Positions 32,342-44,000 of a stretch of DNA of 64,000 nt are shown piece by piece. The notes under the pieces were generated by a model. The model saw only the letters and a program-made list of their open reading frames with translations, had not been told where the DNA came from and did no database searches. Each line of letters opens with the position of its first letter. Positions within the stretch are counted from its first letter, which is position 1. Source of the DNA: Cryptomeria japonica (Eukaryota > Streptophyta > Pinopsida > Cupressales > Cupressaceae); assembly GCF_030272615.1 (NCBI RefSeq), contig NC_081406.1, forward strand, positions 246,939,218 to 247,003,217, read 5' to 3'. The position numbers and the translations under genes are program-made.

Positions 32342-35139
32342 GTTGAACACCTTGCAAGAGCAAAGGGAGTATCTACACCATAATTTAATTTTTAGGGGCC
32401 ATGAGGCCCATAGACTTTGAAGACCATTTGAACTTCTTTGTGCTCCCCAATTTTGTCAATGCGTCTGCAACATTCGTTGAAGTATCAACATTCTCCAATT
32501 TTACCTTCCCATCCTCTACCATATCTCATACAAAATGAAATTGAACATCAATGTGCTTTATTTTGGCATGGAAGATTAGTTTCTTTTATAAGCAAATGGT
32601 ACTTTGACTATCACAATAGATAGTAATCAATACTGCATCAAACCCAGTATATAAAAATAATTGTCTAAGTCAAATGGCTTCCTTACGAGCATCAATAGAT
32701 TCTATATACTCTGCCTCTATCATGGACAAAGCAAGTACAACTTTGTGCTTACTCATCCCACTAATAGCACCACCATACATAGTAAAGACATAACCATTGG
32801 TGGATATTTTGTTGCCAATGTCACCTGCCTAATCTAAATCCACATACACTCACCAAATGTTGAGGTCCAATAGGATAACCATGATAACACAAGGAATACT
32901 CAAAAGTGCCCCTAAAATATCTAAACACTGTTTTAACTGCATCCTAATGCACCCATCCAGGATTAGCCATATATCAACTCAAGACACCCACTACTTGGAC
33001 ATTGTTCAAGGTCTTGTACAAACCGTAACAAAAATAAGATTGCCAACAACACTCAATTATGGTACACTGGCCATGTCCTCCACCTCAATAGGATATTTTG
33101 GGCAATCCTTCACAAATAACTTCATTCCCAATGCAACAAGAACTATCATAGATCTAAAGGTTTCCATACTAAATCTCTCCAACACTGAATTCAAATACTT
33201 ACTCTGGCTTAACCAAATCTTTTTATCAACGCTATCTCTTTTGGTCTCCATTCCCAAAATGTACCTAATTGAACTAAGATATTTCATCTCAAATTATGGT
33301 AACAACTTAAACTTTAAATCAAAAATCAAATATGCATTCCCAAATAGTAACATATCATCCACATATAATGCAATAACATTGAGAATGCAACCATTATTAG
33401 TTTTAAAATAAACACAGTTATTGGATTTAGACCTCTAAAACCCCAAACTCAATTCATAGGTATCCATATTTTGGTACCACATCTTAGGAGACTGCTTTAG
33501 ACCATACAAAGACTTTTTCAACTTGAAAACTAGATTTTCTTTACGTTTCACCGCGAAATCCTCTAGTCGTGGCATACAAATCTCTTTCTCCAAATCACCA
33601 TGAAGGAATACTATCCTTACATCCATTTTCTTGATTTTCCAATCATGAATTGGAGCAAGTGATAGAAAGAATCAAATTGATGTCAACTTTGCAATGAGAG
33701 AGAAAATATTACTATAATCTATTCCCTTAATTTGGGAATACCCCTTTGTGACCAACCATGCTTTATGCTTCTAAACACTAGCATCAGGACCCAACTTTTT
33801 CTTGAACACCCATTTGCATCCCACGAGCTTATGTTCTTCAAGAAAATGTACTAGATCCCAAGAATTATTTTTTTCAAAGATGCCATCTCATCATTCATGG
33901 CTTCCATCCAACAATCTACATCACTCACACCCATAGCCTCTCTAATAATACTAGTCTCATCAATGTTAGCAATCAGGACAAAAATGCATCTAGAATCTAA
34001 CAATGAATAACCAATCCTATCTAGTTGCCTCCTTATTCTTGTAGATCTCCTCAAAGGCTTAGGTTGAGGTTCTTCATCTTCCTTTGAATTATCAGAGTTG
34101 CTAGAGATCTCCTTATCATCAGGTCCATGAGGAGTTCACAATTATTTTTTCTTAAGGGTAGAAGGAATCTAAACTACCTCCTTATTTTGTTTCTCCTCTT
34201 TCTCTAGCTAGTTGTAGCTCAACAATGGAAGGTTTCATCTCTCTAAAAATGACACTTCTACTATAGATAATCTTCTTTATCGTTGGATCTGAAAGCTTGT
34301 ACCCTTTTACACTAACACCATAGCCAAAAAAGATACACTTAACAACCTTGTTCTCCAACTTAGATCCTTTTTCACTAGGAACATGAGCATAAGCTTCACA
34401 ACCAAATCTCTAAGATGTCTCATAGAAGGCTTATTTCCTAACCACACTTCGATAGGCATCTTATCAACAAGAGCTGATATAGGAGATCTATTTGTTAGAT
34501 AGCATATAGTGTCTATAGCTTCAACCCAAAACTTTTGTTCAAGAAAAGCACCACTAATAATACTCCTAACCCTCTCCATCAACATTCTATCATCCTCTTC
34601 ACAACTCCATTTCGTTGAGGGGTATATGGAGTTGTCTTATGCCTCTCAATCCCATGATATTTATAGAACTTATTGAACTCTATCAAGAAAAATTCACTAC
34701 CATTGTCAGTCCTCAAACAGTTAATATTTCTACTAGTTTGATTCTCAATAAGAACCTTAAACTCCTTAAATTGACTAAAGACTTCAAATTTACTTATAAG
34801 AAAATAAACAAATGTCCTTCTACTATAGTCATGAATGAAACGAAATATGCAAAATTTGAAATCGAAGGAACATTAACAGGACCAAAAACATTATAATGTA
34901 TCAAGTTCAACAACCTAGAAGATTTGTGATAACTAGAGTAAAACTAAGCACAATTTTTTTACCATAAATGTAGTGTTCGTATAAATTGAACTCAAGATTA
35001 CAATCATCAAGCCCCACAATGAGGTGTTTATTTTTTAGGGTTTTGAGACTGTTATCACCAATGTGACCAAGTCTTTGGTGCCATAATTATCTCCAAAGCA
35101 TTGGCACCCTTAGGGATCCAAAGAGCATGACCATCAGAT
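32342..35139 (-). pseudogene. Ty1/copia pol remnant: integrase, RT, RNase H
   Basis: Right to left: the integrase core end (RHKTTPYTPQRNGVV, where the catalytic Glu of the usual GVAERM is replaced in GVVKRM), then FWVEAIDTICYLTNRSP, the linker RRSTRIRRQLDRIGYS, and the RT (ALKHxxW-type AMNDEMASLKK; MDVRIVFLHGDLEKEI; SLYGLKQSPKMWYQ; LYVDDMLL at about 33,345-33,370; KYLSSIRYILGMETKRD). RNase H and the YVDxDxAGD-like region lie at about 32,560-32,870. Stops and frame changes break it throughout. Its 5' part continues at 38,673 beyond the inserted solo LTR. Confidence 0.85.
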
Positions 35140-35926
35140 TGTTGGCATTGAGGTTGTCATTGATGTCAACATATGTGTGTGCAAGGCTGATTTGATGAAG
35201 TGGTAGAGAGACTTACAAGATACCCACTAGATGAAGATGTAGCTAGCACACAGAGTTAATTAATGTCAATAGTGGAGATGATACAGTGGACAAAGATGCA
35301 GAAATGATAAGTGCCACAAAGAGCAATTACAGCTAGACAGAATGATAGCCTCACTCCCACTAGTCAGAGATGTAGAGGCATGCAAGCATCAGGTGGGCTA
35401 AGTATAGATATGCAACATTATATGTGCCCCATAGGAAGATGAAGATGCAACAATGTCATATGATGATCTTGAGGAAAAGGTCAAGGTTTCCTAGAGCAGA
35501 TAACTCACAAAGGGAAGGTGAGAAGATGGTATGATCTCTGGTTGAGAGAGATGTAGGATGTGCCCCATAGGAAGATCACACTAGCTGATATGGTGTTGCA
35601 TCAGACGATTAAAGGACAAAGCCATGGTGCTATGATTGCATGAAGCAAACAAAGTTTTCCAAGGGCATAAGTACTACTGCAACATCATATAACACGCCAT
35701 GTTATACGCACAAGGAGATATAGAAGGCAAGCTTGGAATGTTCTATGAGGACAAGTAATTGGATGAAGAAGACAAAGGGAAATGTAGTGGTGAAGGCATC
35801 GAGCAAACCGGTTTGAATCAGGAAAGGTGTAACTACAGATGCCAATAACACACGACTGAGTTGCCAATAATACGCAGGTTATCGCTATCGCTATGACCAA
35901 AGGGTTGTTGTGTACTATGATAGGAA

Positions 35927-36055
35927 GTGTCAATAACATGATGGTTATGTGTCTGCAAGTGTCAATAACACGCTGGTTATGTGTTTGCAAGTGTCAATAA
36001 CATGATGGTTATGTGACCGGGGTTGTCAATAACATGATTGGTTGGTCGTATTGGT
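35927..36055 (+). repeat. 32-bp tandem repeats inside the long LTR
   Basis: The motif gtgtcaataaca recurs at 35,927, 35,959 and 35,991 and as ttgtcaataaca at about 36,023, each 32 bases apart and each followed by tgatggttatgtg or a close variant. Weaker copies lie at about 35,838 and 36,068. Confidence 0.85.
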
Positions 36056-36099
36056 CTCGCGGCAAAGGATGTCAATAACATGAGGTTGTGTGATCCTTT

Positions 36100-36420
36100 C
36101 TATCCCGCAACATGTGCGGTTGAAGGTGTATGACCCCACGGGATAACAATTATGTGGTGCACATTATCCCACAACATGTTGGTCAAGGGTTGAATCCCTC
36201 ACGAGATAACACCTAAGTGAAGCAAACAATGAACTTCCTTATCCTGCAACATGTTATTTGTATGTAAGAAACCTTGCAGGATAACGATAGTCAAAAGAGG
36301 TCAAAGCGGAGAGATGTGTTTCCCTTATCTTGCGGCATGAGAAGTGAGTGATAGAAACCTAGCAGGATAACAATTAACAGAGGAAAACAAGGCACTTTGT
36401 TATCCTGTGTAATGAATCTT
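36100..36420 (+). repeat. Series of short inverted repeats (TTATCC..GC / GC..GGATAA)
   Basis: ctatcccgcaac at 36,100 pairs with cacgggataac at about 36,137; ttatcccacaac at about 36,164 with cacgagataac at about 36,199; ttatcctgcaa at about 36,238 with ttgcaggataa at about 36,274 (perfect 11-base arms); ttatcttgcggc at about 36,325 with agcaggataac at about 36,361. The next left arm, ttatcctgtg, is at about 36,401. The left arms are 60-90 bases apart. Confidence 0.7.
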
Positions 36421-38672
36421 GGAGAGAGATGTTTCGGCAAGGCAAGAAATCAAAGGGAGAGTGCTTGAAGACCTTATCCCGTGTAGGTTAAAGAGCTACA
36501 CAAATATGATGTAGGCTAACAAATAAAAACAAAGGTTTCTCAAGGATAGACTACAAGGGGAGAAACCTTATACCACGTGGGTCAAGAGGCACACAAATTA
36601 TAGTGCGAGATAACAAAAGAAAAGGCACACTGCACAAAGATAATGAAGGCTTATCCCGCATGGCTAACTTGGACATGCAGATGGTCTTGCGAGGCAAGAA
36701 GATAGTGGCCCTCGAGATGCAAAGATCCACATGGCAGTCAACCAAGTTTGACCAAATGACCTGGATGACGATTAAGAAGACTTTGATGCCAAAAATTCTT
36801 GTCGATAAACTCTGAAGTCCATGTGGGCGATTGACTAGGATTGACCAAGTGATTTGGATGACACGTTTGCAAGTCGATAGACTTAGTAATCCATGTGGTG
36901 GTCAACCAAGTATGACCAGAAATGTTGAACGACAAAGTTGATGCCATGGATGCATGTCGATAGATGAAGAGGCTTATGTGGCAGTTGTTCGACATTGACC
37001 AAGTGAAGTGGATGCAAAAAATGAAGACAAGTGGCCCCAAGTGGTCGATAATGAAATATGATATGCAAAGGTTGGTGCTTATAGAGATGATGGTTGATTT
37101 AATGAGGTGGTTGACGATCTCTCCAGGACAGGTTGACAGAGGATAAAGGACACATTAATGGTGAACTTGTTGTAGTCTGTTGATGGGTTCGAGATGATCA
37201 AAAGTGGTTGGATCACATCTGCTGGACATATCAAGTTTGCTAAAAAATAGAAACCTAGTGCAAAAGGTGAACAATACAAAGACCAAAAAGAAGATAACAA
37301 AGCAGGGTCATTCAATGCAGGTGTTCAATCCAAAACAAGGAGATCAAATCTGAATATAGAGAATAGTTGGAAGGTAGGGAGAATGAATTTATGGATGAAG
37401 ACTATCTGTCTGAGTGGTGAACATAGAATTTGATCAGTAAGCAAACACAATCTCTTAGAGTTTGAGGAGATTAGATTCTAAATCTATTCTTGGAGGGAAA
37501 TCTTGCAGATATAGAGCTGACTGAATGGAGAGGCATTTGATGTGATTTGACAGGAGTAGTTGAGTCAACTGAGATGGGAGAGCTATGTGGACAAGTGGTA
37601 GAGCAGGCATAGTAGAACATAGGGATGATGTGGCACGTGGAGCCACCACTATGACAATGATGATCAAGTCCTCCTAGATCAACGACTCAGATTCAAAGTT
37701 GATGATGGACACAGGTTAGCTATTTGTGTGTCTGAGGACTCAGATTGCCAACTGGACTGACTGAATGAATGATCTTCTTGGTGCATAGGAAATTTTACAG
37801 ACTATGTGGCATGACAACGAGGAAGAACAATAGTTGTCTTGCAGGTGATGAGTTATGATCCAACTAACCTCCTAGAGGTGGATGCTGACTACAAAAATAT
37901 AGACTTGTCAACAAATGTATGTGTGATGAGAGTTGGATGAGTGTGTGCTGTTGTATAGAAGAAAACAATCTCAAGAGAGAAAAGAGCGAAGTGTGTTGTG
38001 ATTTCAGGGTGAATACGTAGAGAGCAAAAAAGAGAGAAAGCATCAGAGACCAAAAAAGAGAGCAACAAAAATCAGAGTGTGTAGAGCTAAGGCAGAAAGG
38101 CAAAAAGGAAGAAGAGGAGAAGTGGTCCGAGCAGAAGATAGAGAGAAAAGAGAAAAGATCAAGTGCAGAGACAGATAGAGAGCAAAGAACAGAGAAGAAG
38201 AAATCAGAAAGAGAGCAGGTCAGTAAGGTGTTGCGAAACTTCATTTGCAACAAGGTATATAACATGTATTTATAATTACATTCTTTGTAATATCTGAGTG
38301 GGTTCTCAAACTAGGGGTAGGCGCTCCTTTGAGTAGAAGCTCACAAACTGTAGGGGTTGGTGCCCTAAATCTAGGGGTTGGTGCTCCTTTGGGTTGGTAC
38401 CCATAAATGTTGTAACCATTGATTTCATTGTGAGGTTGGATTGGAGCAGTAGACTCCAACAATTTTTCTCATCGAGGTTTTTCCCACATTGGGTTTTCTT
38501 CGTAGATCTTGTGTTATGGGTTTGCCTCTTATGTGTGTGTGTGTTGATTAGTTAATATCTCTTCTCATAGTCTTGTGATTAAAGTTATTAATGCTTATAT
38601 CTTTAGAAGCTTAAAGTTTTTATTGATTACCACTAATTCACCCCCCTCTCGGTGGTCCATTTTGTTCCTTCA

Positions 38673-39608
38673 GAGATGTAGAGGCAACAATCTTCTTCAT
38701 AACTTGATCTAATGATGAGGATGGAGAATCTAGAGCCCTCTTTTAGGAATCCATAGAAAAACTATTGCATTGAAGTGTGCATGCATTAGCTTATACAAGG
38801 GGCTTATCTGAACACCCTTAGCAAACACCATAGAATCTATAGTCATTTTGCAATATCCTTGCGAAAAAAAAACCTGCATGGTCACACCAGCTAGTTTACT
38901 TACAAAAAGTAGATTTTGAGTCAAATCCAGGATGTGCATTACACCATCGATCCCTTTATCTCTGTCATAAGGAATCTAATGTTGACTCTTCCATGATGAG
39001 AAATCTTTAGATGAGAGAGATTCATCACCAAGATACACCTTCCCACCATCATTTTCTTCACACTTTGAAAACTAACCCTGATGTGAGGTTATGTGAAAAG
39101 ATACATTATCTATCAACCACATATCTTTTGATGCATGTGTTGCCAAGGCTGCGACAAATGCTTCACCATCATCTTTAGAGGATTTGTCTGAATTTGAATT
39201 AGAGGGTCTCTTCTTCTTCTCCTCCTCCTTAATTCTTTTCAAAAGTGATTTATTTTGCCACAATTCCAACATTTTTCCTTGGACTTTCTAGGAGACTTAG
39301 ATCTCCCATTGGTTTTGGATCTATTTATTTCATCTCTCTTGCCTTTCTCTTTTGATCTACCACGAACCATAAGTGCTTCCTAAGCTGACTCAAAAGTCTT
39401 CCTCTGCATCGCTTTAGAAAGTAATGATGCTACCACCTCTTATATATTGAACTTGGTTGTTGTACTCCCAATAGCCATAATGAGGTGGTCACATGAGTCA
39501 GACAAATAACACAACAGAAGCATGCAATGATCCTCCCCATCGATCTTGTCACCAATAGAACCCAGCTAAGAAATAATCATGTTGAATGTATTAAGATAAT
39601 CAACAACA
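38673..39608 (-). pseudogene. Ty1/copia gag end, protease and pre-integrase remnant
   Basis: Continues the copia element left of the solo LTR at 39,609. Right to left: a damaged zinc knuckle (CWNCGKINHF then a stop, at about 39,240-39,275), a protease site where D-S-G-A is expected but WLIDNVSFHITS is read (about 39,080-39,120), and the pre-integrase region with ILDLTQNLLFVSKLAGVTMQ (about 38,870-38,935). Stops break the frame. Confidence 0.78.
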
Positions 39609-40713
39609 TGTTGGAATCAAGGAACACTGAGAGGGTGGGTGAATCAGTGTTCTGCAATTTTTAACATTCTTAATATGTCCTTCAAACCACTTAAAGAAAA
39701 TGAATAATAATAGTGTAGAAACACAAAGAAAATAACCACAACACCATAACACTAGGATTTTTACGTGGAAACCTGGTTAAGGAAAAAACCATGGTGGGAT
39801 TGAGACCCACAATATTAATATACCTTGTTAGAAGTATAATAATATTACATGAGGGGAATGCACATGCATTCAAGCACATTGCCTAGAGCTCATTGCTCGA
39901 AGTACAATAAGGGCTACAACCTCGAAAGGATCACTGCCTTACATAATGATTACATATAATACTTGGAATGTTTGAACTGATAAACAACATCTACGAATGC
40001 CAAAAATAGTTCCGGTTAAGCACAAAATACTCTGTTCAGCAACACTGCTCTGTTATGATATTTTGTTGAATTCTAGAGCACAAATCCTTCAATTACGCAC
40101 AATCTCTCATACACACTTCCACACAACCACTGATATAAAAAATAAAATAATCAATCAGTCTTATATATCCACAACATCAATTTAGGTCTATTACATGTCG
40201 GCCCAAAACTGCATAACACACAAATGAAACGTGCTACCCAAGTCAGCTTAATCCGATCCAAAACAACCATGTGGACCAAAAAAAATTGTCCACACGATTC
40301 CCATATGTCGGCTCACTTACCTCAAACATACAAACAATGACCAAAATCGATCTGCAAGATCCGCACAATGAGTCTTCACACGTTACTACTGATAAGCATT
40401 GTTCTACCAAAAAACCTGTATACCGGATCTTCCAACTCACTCAACACTCAACACCAGAAGCCATAAAATTGGAATAGGAATATTACACGTCCACAATGCA
40501 TCTCCGAGATCCACAACACCAAATACTCAATAGAAATGAACCACCAACCAAATTACTGTACACTCTGTCGGATGCTTTGTTCTTCTCACCGGACCTCATT
40601 GAACCTCAATCTCTCTTCCAGTATGAATGAATCATGAACCGTGGATTGGATATCTGACTCTATTTTCCATCAATGACAACATCTGAACAACAATTTAGTG
40701 TCTCTTGCCAACA
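39609..40713 (-). mobile_element. Solo LTR (1.1 kb) inserted in the copia gag remnant
   Basis: On the minus strand it starts TGTTGGCAAGAGAC at 40,713 and ends with gattcacccaccctctcag and GATTCCAACA at 39,609. The flanks are caaca at 39,604-39,608 and caaca at 40,714-40,718, a perfect 5-bp target-site duplication. The copia Gag reading resumes on both sides. No internal region is present, so recombination between two LTRs has left one. Confidence 0.85.
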
Positions 40714-41000
40714 CAACAAATCCTCCATCTTCCATCTTCAAAGAATACATCTTCTTTCTCAAGAAAAGCTTGTTTACCAAGGATTTAGCCTGATAAACGT
40801 CTCCAAGCCTCTTCCAAATACCTTTTGTAGTCTTCTCTTCATGGACATTTAACCTAGCATTCCTTGAGGCAATCACTAAGCTATAAAGTCAAGCTCCTCT
40901 TGATTATCATAATCACTAATTATTTCAAGATTGTCCCAACATTTCCTCAGCAACAAATGTATGGAAGTTGAGCTCCAAACACAGTAAACAATAGACAATA
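40714..41000 (-). pseudogene. Ty1/copia gag remnant, N-terminal part
   Basis: Minus strand reads NVHEEKTTKGIWKRLGDVYQ, then KSLVNKLFLRKKMYSLKMEDG, the usual UBN2/Gag region of plant copia elements, and is then cut by the solo LTR at 40,713. The part upstream of about 40,870 is broken by stops (DNLEIISDYDNQEELDF can still be followed). The start of gag, the primer-binding site and the 5' LTR were not found; the edge at 41,000 is approximate. Confidence 0.75.
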
Positions 41001-44000
41001 GTTTTGTTAGTGTGAAAGATGCTCCCACACACTAGTTCATGTATAAAGATATGCTTTATTAATGTGACATCTAGCTCTCAATTCCTCATGCCAAAATAGG
41101 GCACAAAACCTGCGTTTTGATGGTTGGAAATCACACCAGGTGAACTCAGTGATTGACTCTTAGTTGAGTCACATCGAAATAGGACACTTTTTTTTGTAAA
41201 TTGACATGCCAAAATAATTTCCTACCTCTTGCATGAGTTTAGATGTAATTAAATTCAATTTTGGTCAAGTTTTTAAGTATTTTTGTTGAGTTTTCATTGT
41301 TGTTCAACCCTTAATCACAACCAAAAACCCTAATTCCAGGTTTGTTGATTTAATGTTGTAAACTCTATTTAAACCCTTCATTTTGTGATGCAAAGGGCTG
41401 AATATATTATGCAGAGATTATAGAAAATTAATCTTACATTTTCAAAGGAAATTAATCTTACATTTTCAATGTGGCTTCCTACTAAAGTTGCTGAATTTGA
41501 ATGCAAATAAAGCTCAAATTCAATTATTTTGTTGTTTATGTTGTATGTCCAAACATAAAATTTAGATGGTATTGGTGATTGCATAAGTAACATAGCTCAA
41601 AGTAACAATTAGATAAGATTGTCCTCCACGTGCTTGAGGATGAATTCGTCTCATATGTGTGCATAGGTAATGACCATATGATTTGATTGTATGAATTATG
41701 ACATTTTGATTTATATTTATGTGGTTTCATTCAATTTGATCTACTTTCTATATGTAGCAAGTTAATGTGTAATTGTTACTGCCTGATAGCTTTTCATTTC
41801 ACTTCATTTCCTATACCCCTCTAATATATTTTGTTTATTTCATGATTGCTAATAGGATAAGATGTTAGAATAGTTTCTTTTCATTTATATGTGATTTGTG
41901 TAGATTTATCTCAAAAAATGCCACAAATAGATCATTGAACCTGAGAAGAATTTAGACATTCAACTTTCCAAATTTAGCCTAAAAGTGTCAAAATACCAGC
42001 TGGCTCCCTTGTGAAACATTCACATCACTCCAATTGACCTATCCCACGCATCTAAGACCTAGCCTTTCACAACCTTGGAGTGAGGAATCCTACTTTTGAA
42101 AAGAGGAGATCCATCTTGGACCTCCTACTATTGTTCGTGCTAACTCTACAATCTACATGATTTTTGAACCATTTCATAATATCTTCTAACACATTTAATA
42201 TCTTTATAATTTTATTTATTTTTCTCATAATTCCATTTGCTCAAAAATATCATTTTCATGAAAAACAAGTCCTCCTTTGTAACCAAGTGATTGTAATTTT
42301 ATACCTAATACCATTTAAATTTTCCAACATGATAAAAATGCATTAGAAGAATAAATAGTAGAAGTGCTGCTCTTTGAATCAATATTGCACACAAACTTAC
42401 TTGGACTTGTTATTATCATTTTGCTTCTTACATAGCACTTAATCTTATATGGATAGATTTGTATAAAAAAGAGAAACAAATCTCTAGGATCACTCTAATA
42501 CTTGTTTAGAAATGATGTGAAACCTAATGTACCCCAATTATATAAAAATATATAATTACTGTTATGTGGGGGATCTTCTTCTTTAAGTTTCACTTTTTTA
42601 TTCTTTTATATAATTCTATTTATATTTTATATTTTTTTCCTTATTTTAGCCACTTATTTACTTGGTTGATTTGTGAATAACAATTTGAGGATTCTCAACC
42701 ATTAGGAAACGACTAAAGGGATGATCACCTATGTGTATCACCTAGCTCTCCTTATTATGATTGGACTTTAAAGTCTAATGAAGTGCATAATGTACCACTC
42801 TCATAGTTTGATATAATGATGGCCCAATACCATATTGTATGCTAATCACCCAGGCATCACATAGAATGGTGTATCAAGAGAAAGAAATCCCAAGTGATAA
42901 GAAGAGTACTACCACCCATAGACTACGATGTAATATTATCAAATCCTTTTATAAAAATTTGATATTTCTGATTTTGGCAAATTAATTTGTAAATTTTTAT
43001 AAGAAATTATATTTTGCATATATTCAACTAGATCCATTATCAATAAAGACACATTTTTAGATTCAAATGACCATGTATTCACTATAATATGTAAATTTAG
43101 ATGATCTCTAATAGCCAAACTAGGTGGAAGATCTATAGAATCAAGGAAAATGCCATTGTTTTGAGTACCAATAGATTCTTATATAGAAATTACTATTTGT
43201 TGTGAAACATTTACATTTGTTTGATATATTTTTTAATATTTCTATAAAAATCTATACCTTGAGATGAATTATGCAATACATTTCATAGAAAAATATTAGT
43301 TGATATGTATTCTAGATTTGATCCATGATGTCACATTCTTTATGCAACTTGGTTGTTAATAAGAGGAAGTTAAATATTATTAGGATGCAAAACTAGTTGC
43401 TAGAAATTCTCTAATAACTATGCCCAATCACATGATAATCATGTGAAGTAGGTGTTACATGCAATGCAATTTTAAGCTTAAGAAGATCATGTGTAGTATG
43501 GAGTAGAAGATTAGGTCTAGGTGGATCATGTGTCGCATGGGATACAAGTTTAAGATTGGACAAATTAGGTGTAGCATGGAACTTAGAAGGAATCACATGT
43601 TATAAGACACATGAACATGAGGTGGAAGGGATGAAATTTTTTCTAAAGATGTAGAATGAGAAGACACATATAAGTCCAAACTATCCTCAATCATTCCAAG
43701 GGAAAAAATATGCAATACAATCATGTGCCAATTTTAGGAATGAATTATAAATAGTACAAGATTAATTGAACCATTTCAATATTTCATCAATTAAAGTATG
43801 CCTATATTCACTCATCAACAATATATGATCATATATGTACTCGTACTTTGCAAGTAATAAATACTTATTTTGTAAAAATGTGCAAAGTTAGTACCATCAA
43901 ATCCATTTACATTAATTCCTCATAAAGAGCACAAATATAATAATTTCATACAAAATAAATCAATGGAACATCATAGATATCTATATAATCTATATGAGAT

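Larger units (their letters stand above)
35140..38672 (+). mobile_element. Long solo LTR (3.5 kb) inserted in the copia pol remnant
   Basis: Starts TGTTGGCATTGAGG at 35,140 and ends with a cacccccctctc block and TTCCTTCA at 38,672, giving TG...CA. Flanks are cagat (35,135-35,139) and gagat (38,673-38,677), a 5-bp target-site duplication with one mismatch. The copia pol reading continues across the two flanks, which fits a clean insertion. A TATA-like tatataac is at about 38,257, before the terminal third that contains cgaggtttttcccac, common to the copia LTRs here. Inside are 32-bp tandem repeats and a series of short inverted repeats. No gag or pol is seen inside. It could be one very long LTR or a collapsed non-autonomous element. 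Confidence 0.65.

Noticed and set aside
37864-38265. 133-codon minus-strand ORF rich in Ser, Leu and Phe
   Set aside because: It is the reverse of a purine-rich aagagagaaaga-type stretch inside the long LTR; low complexity and no motif.
38641-38680. C-rich block cacccccctctc as a promoter or G-quadruplex element
   Set aside because: It recurs just before the end of every copia-type LTR in the window, so it is best read as part of the LTR terminus.
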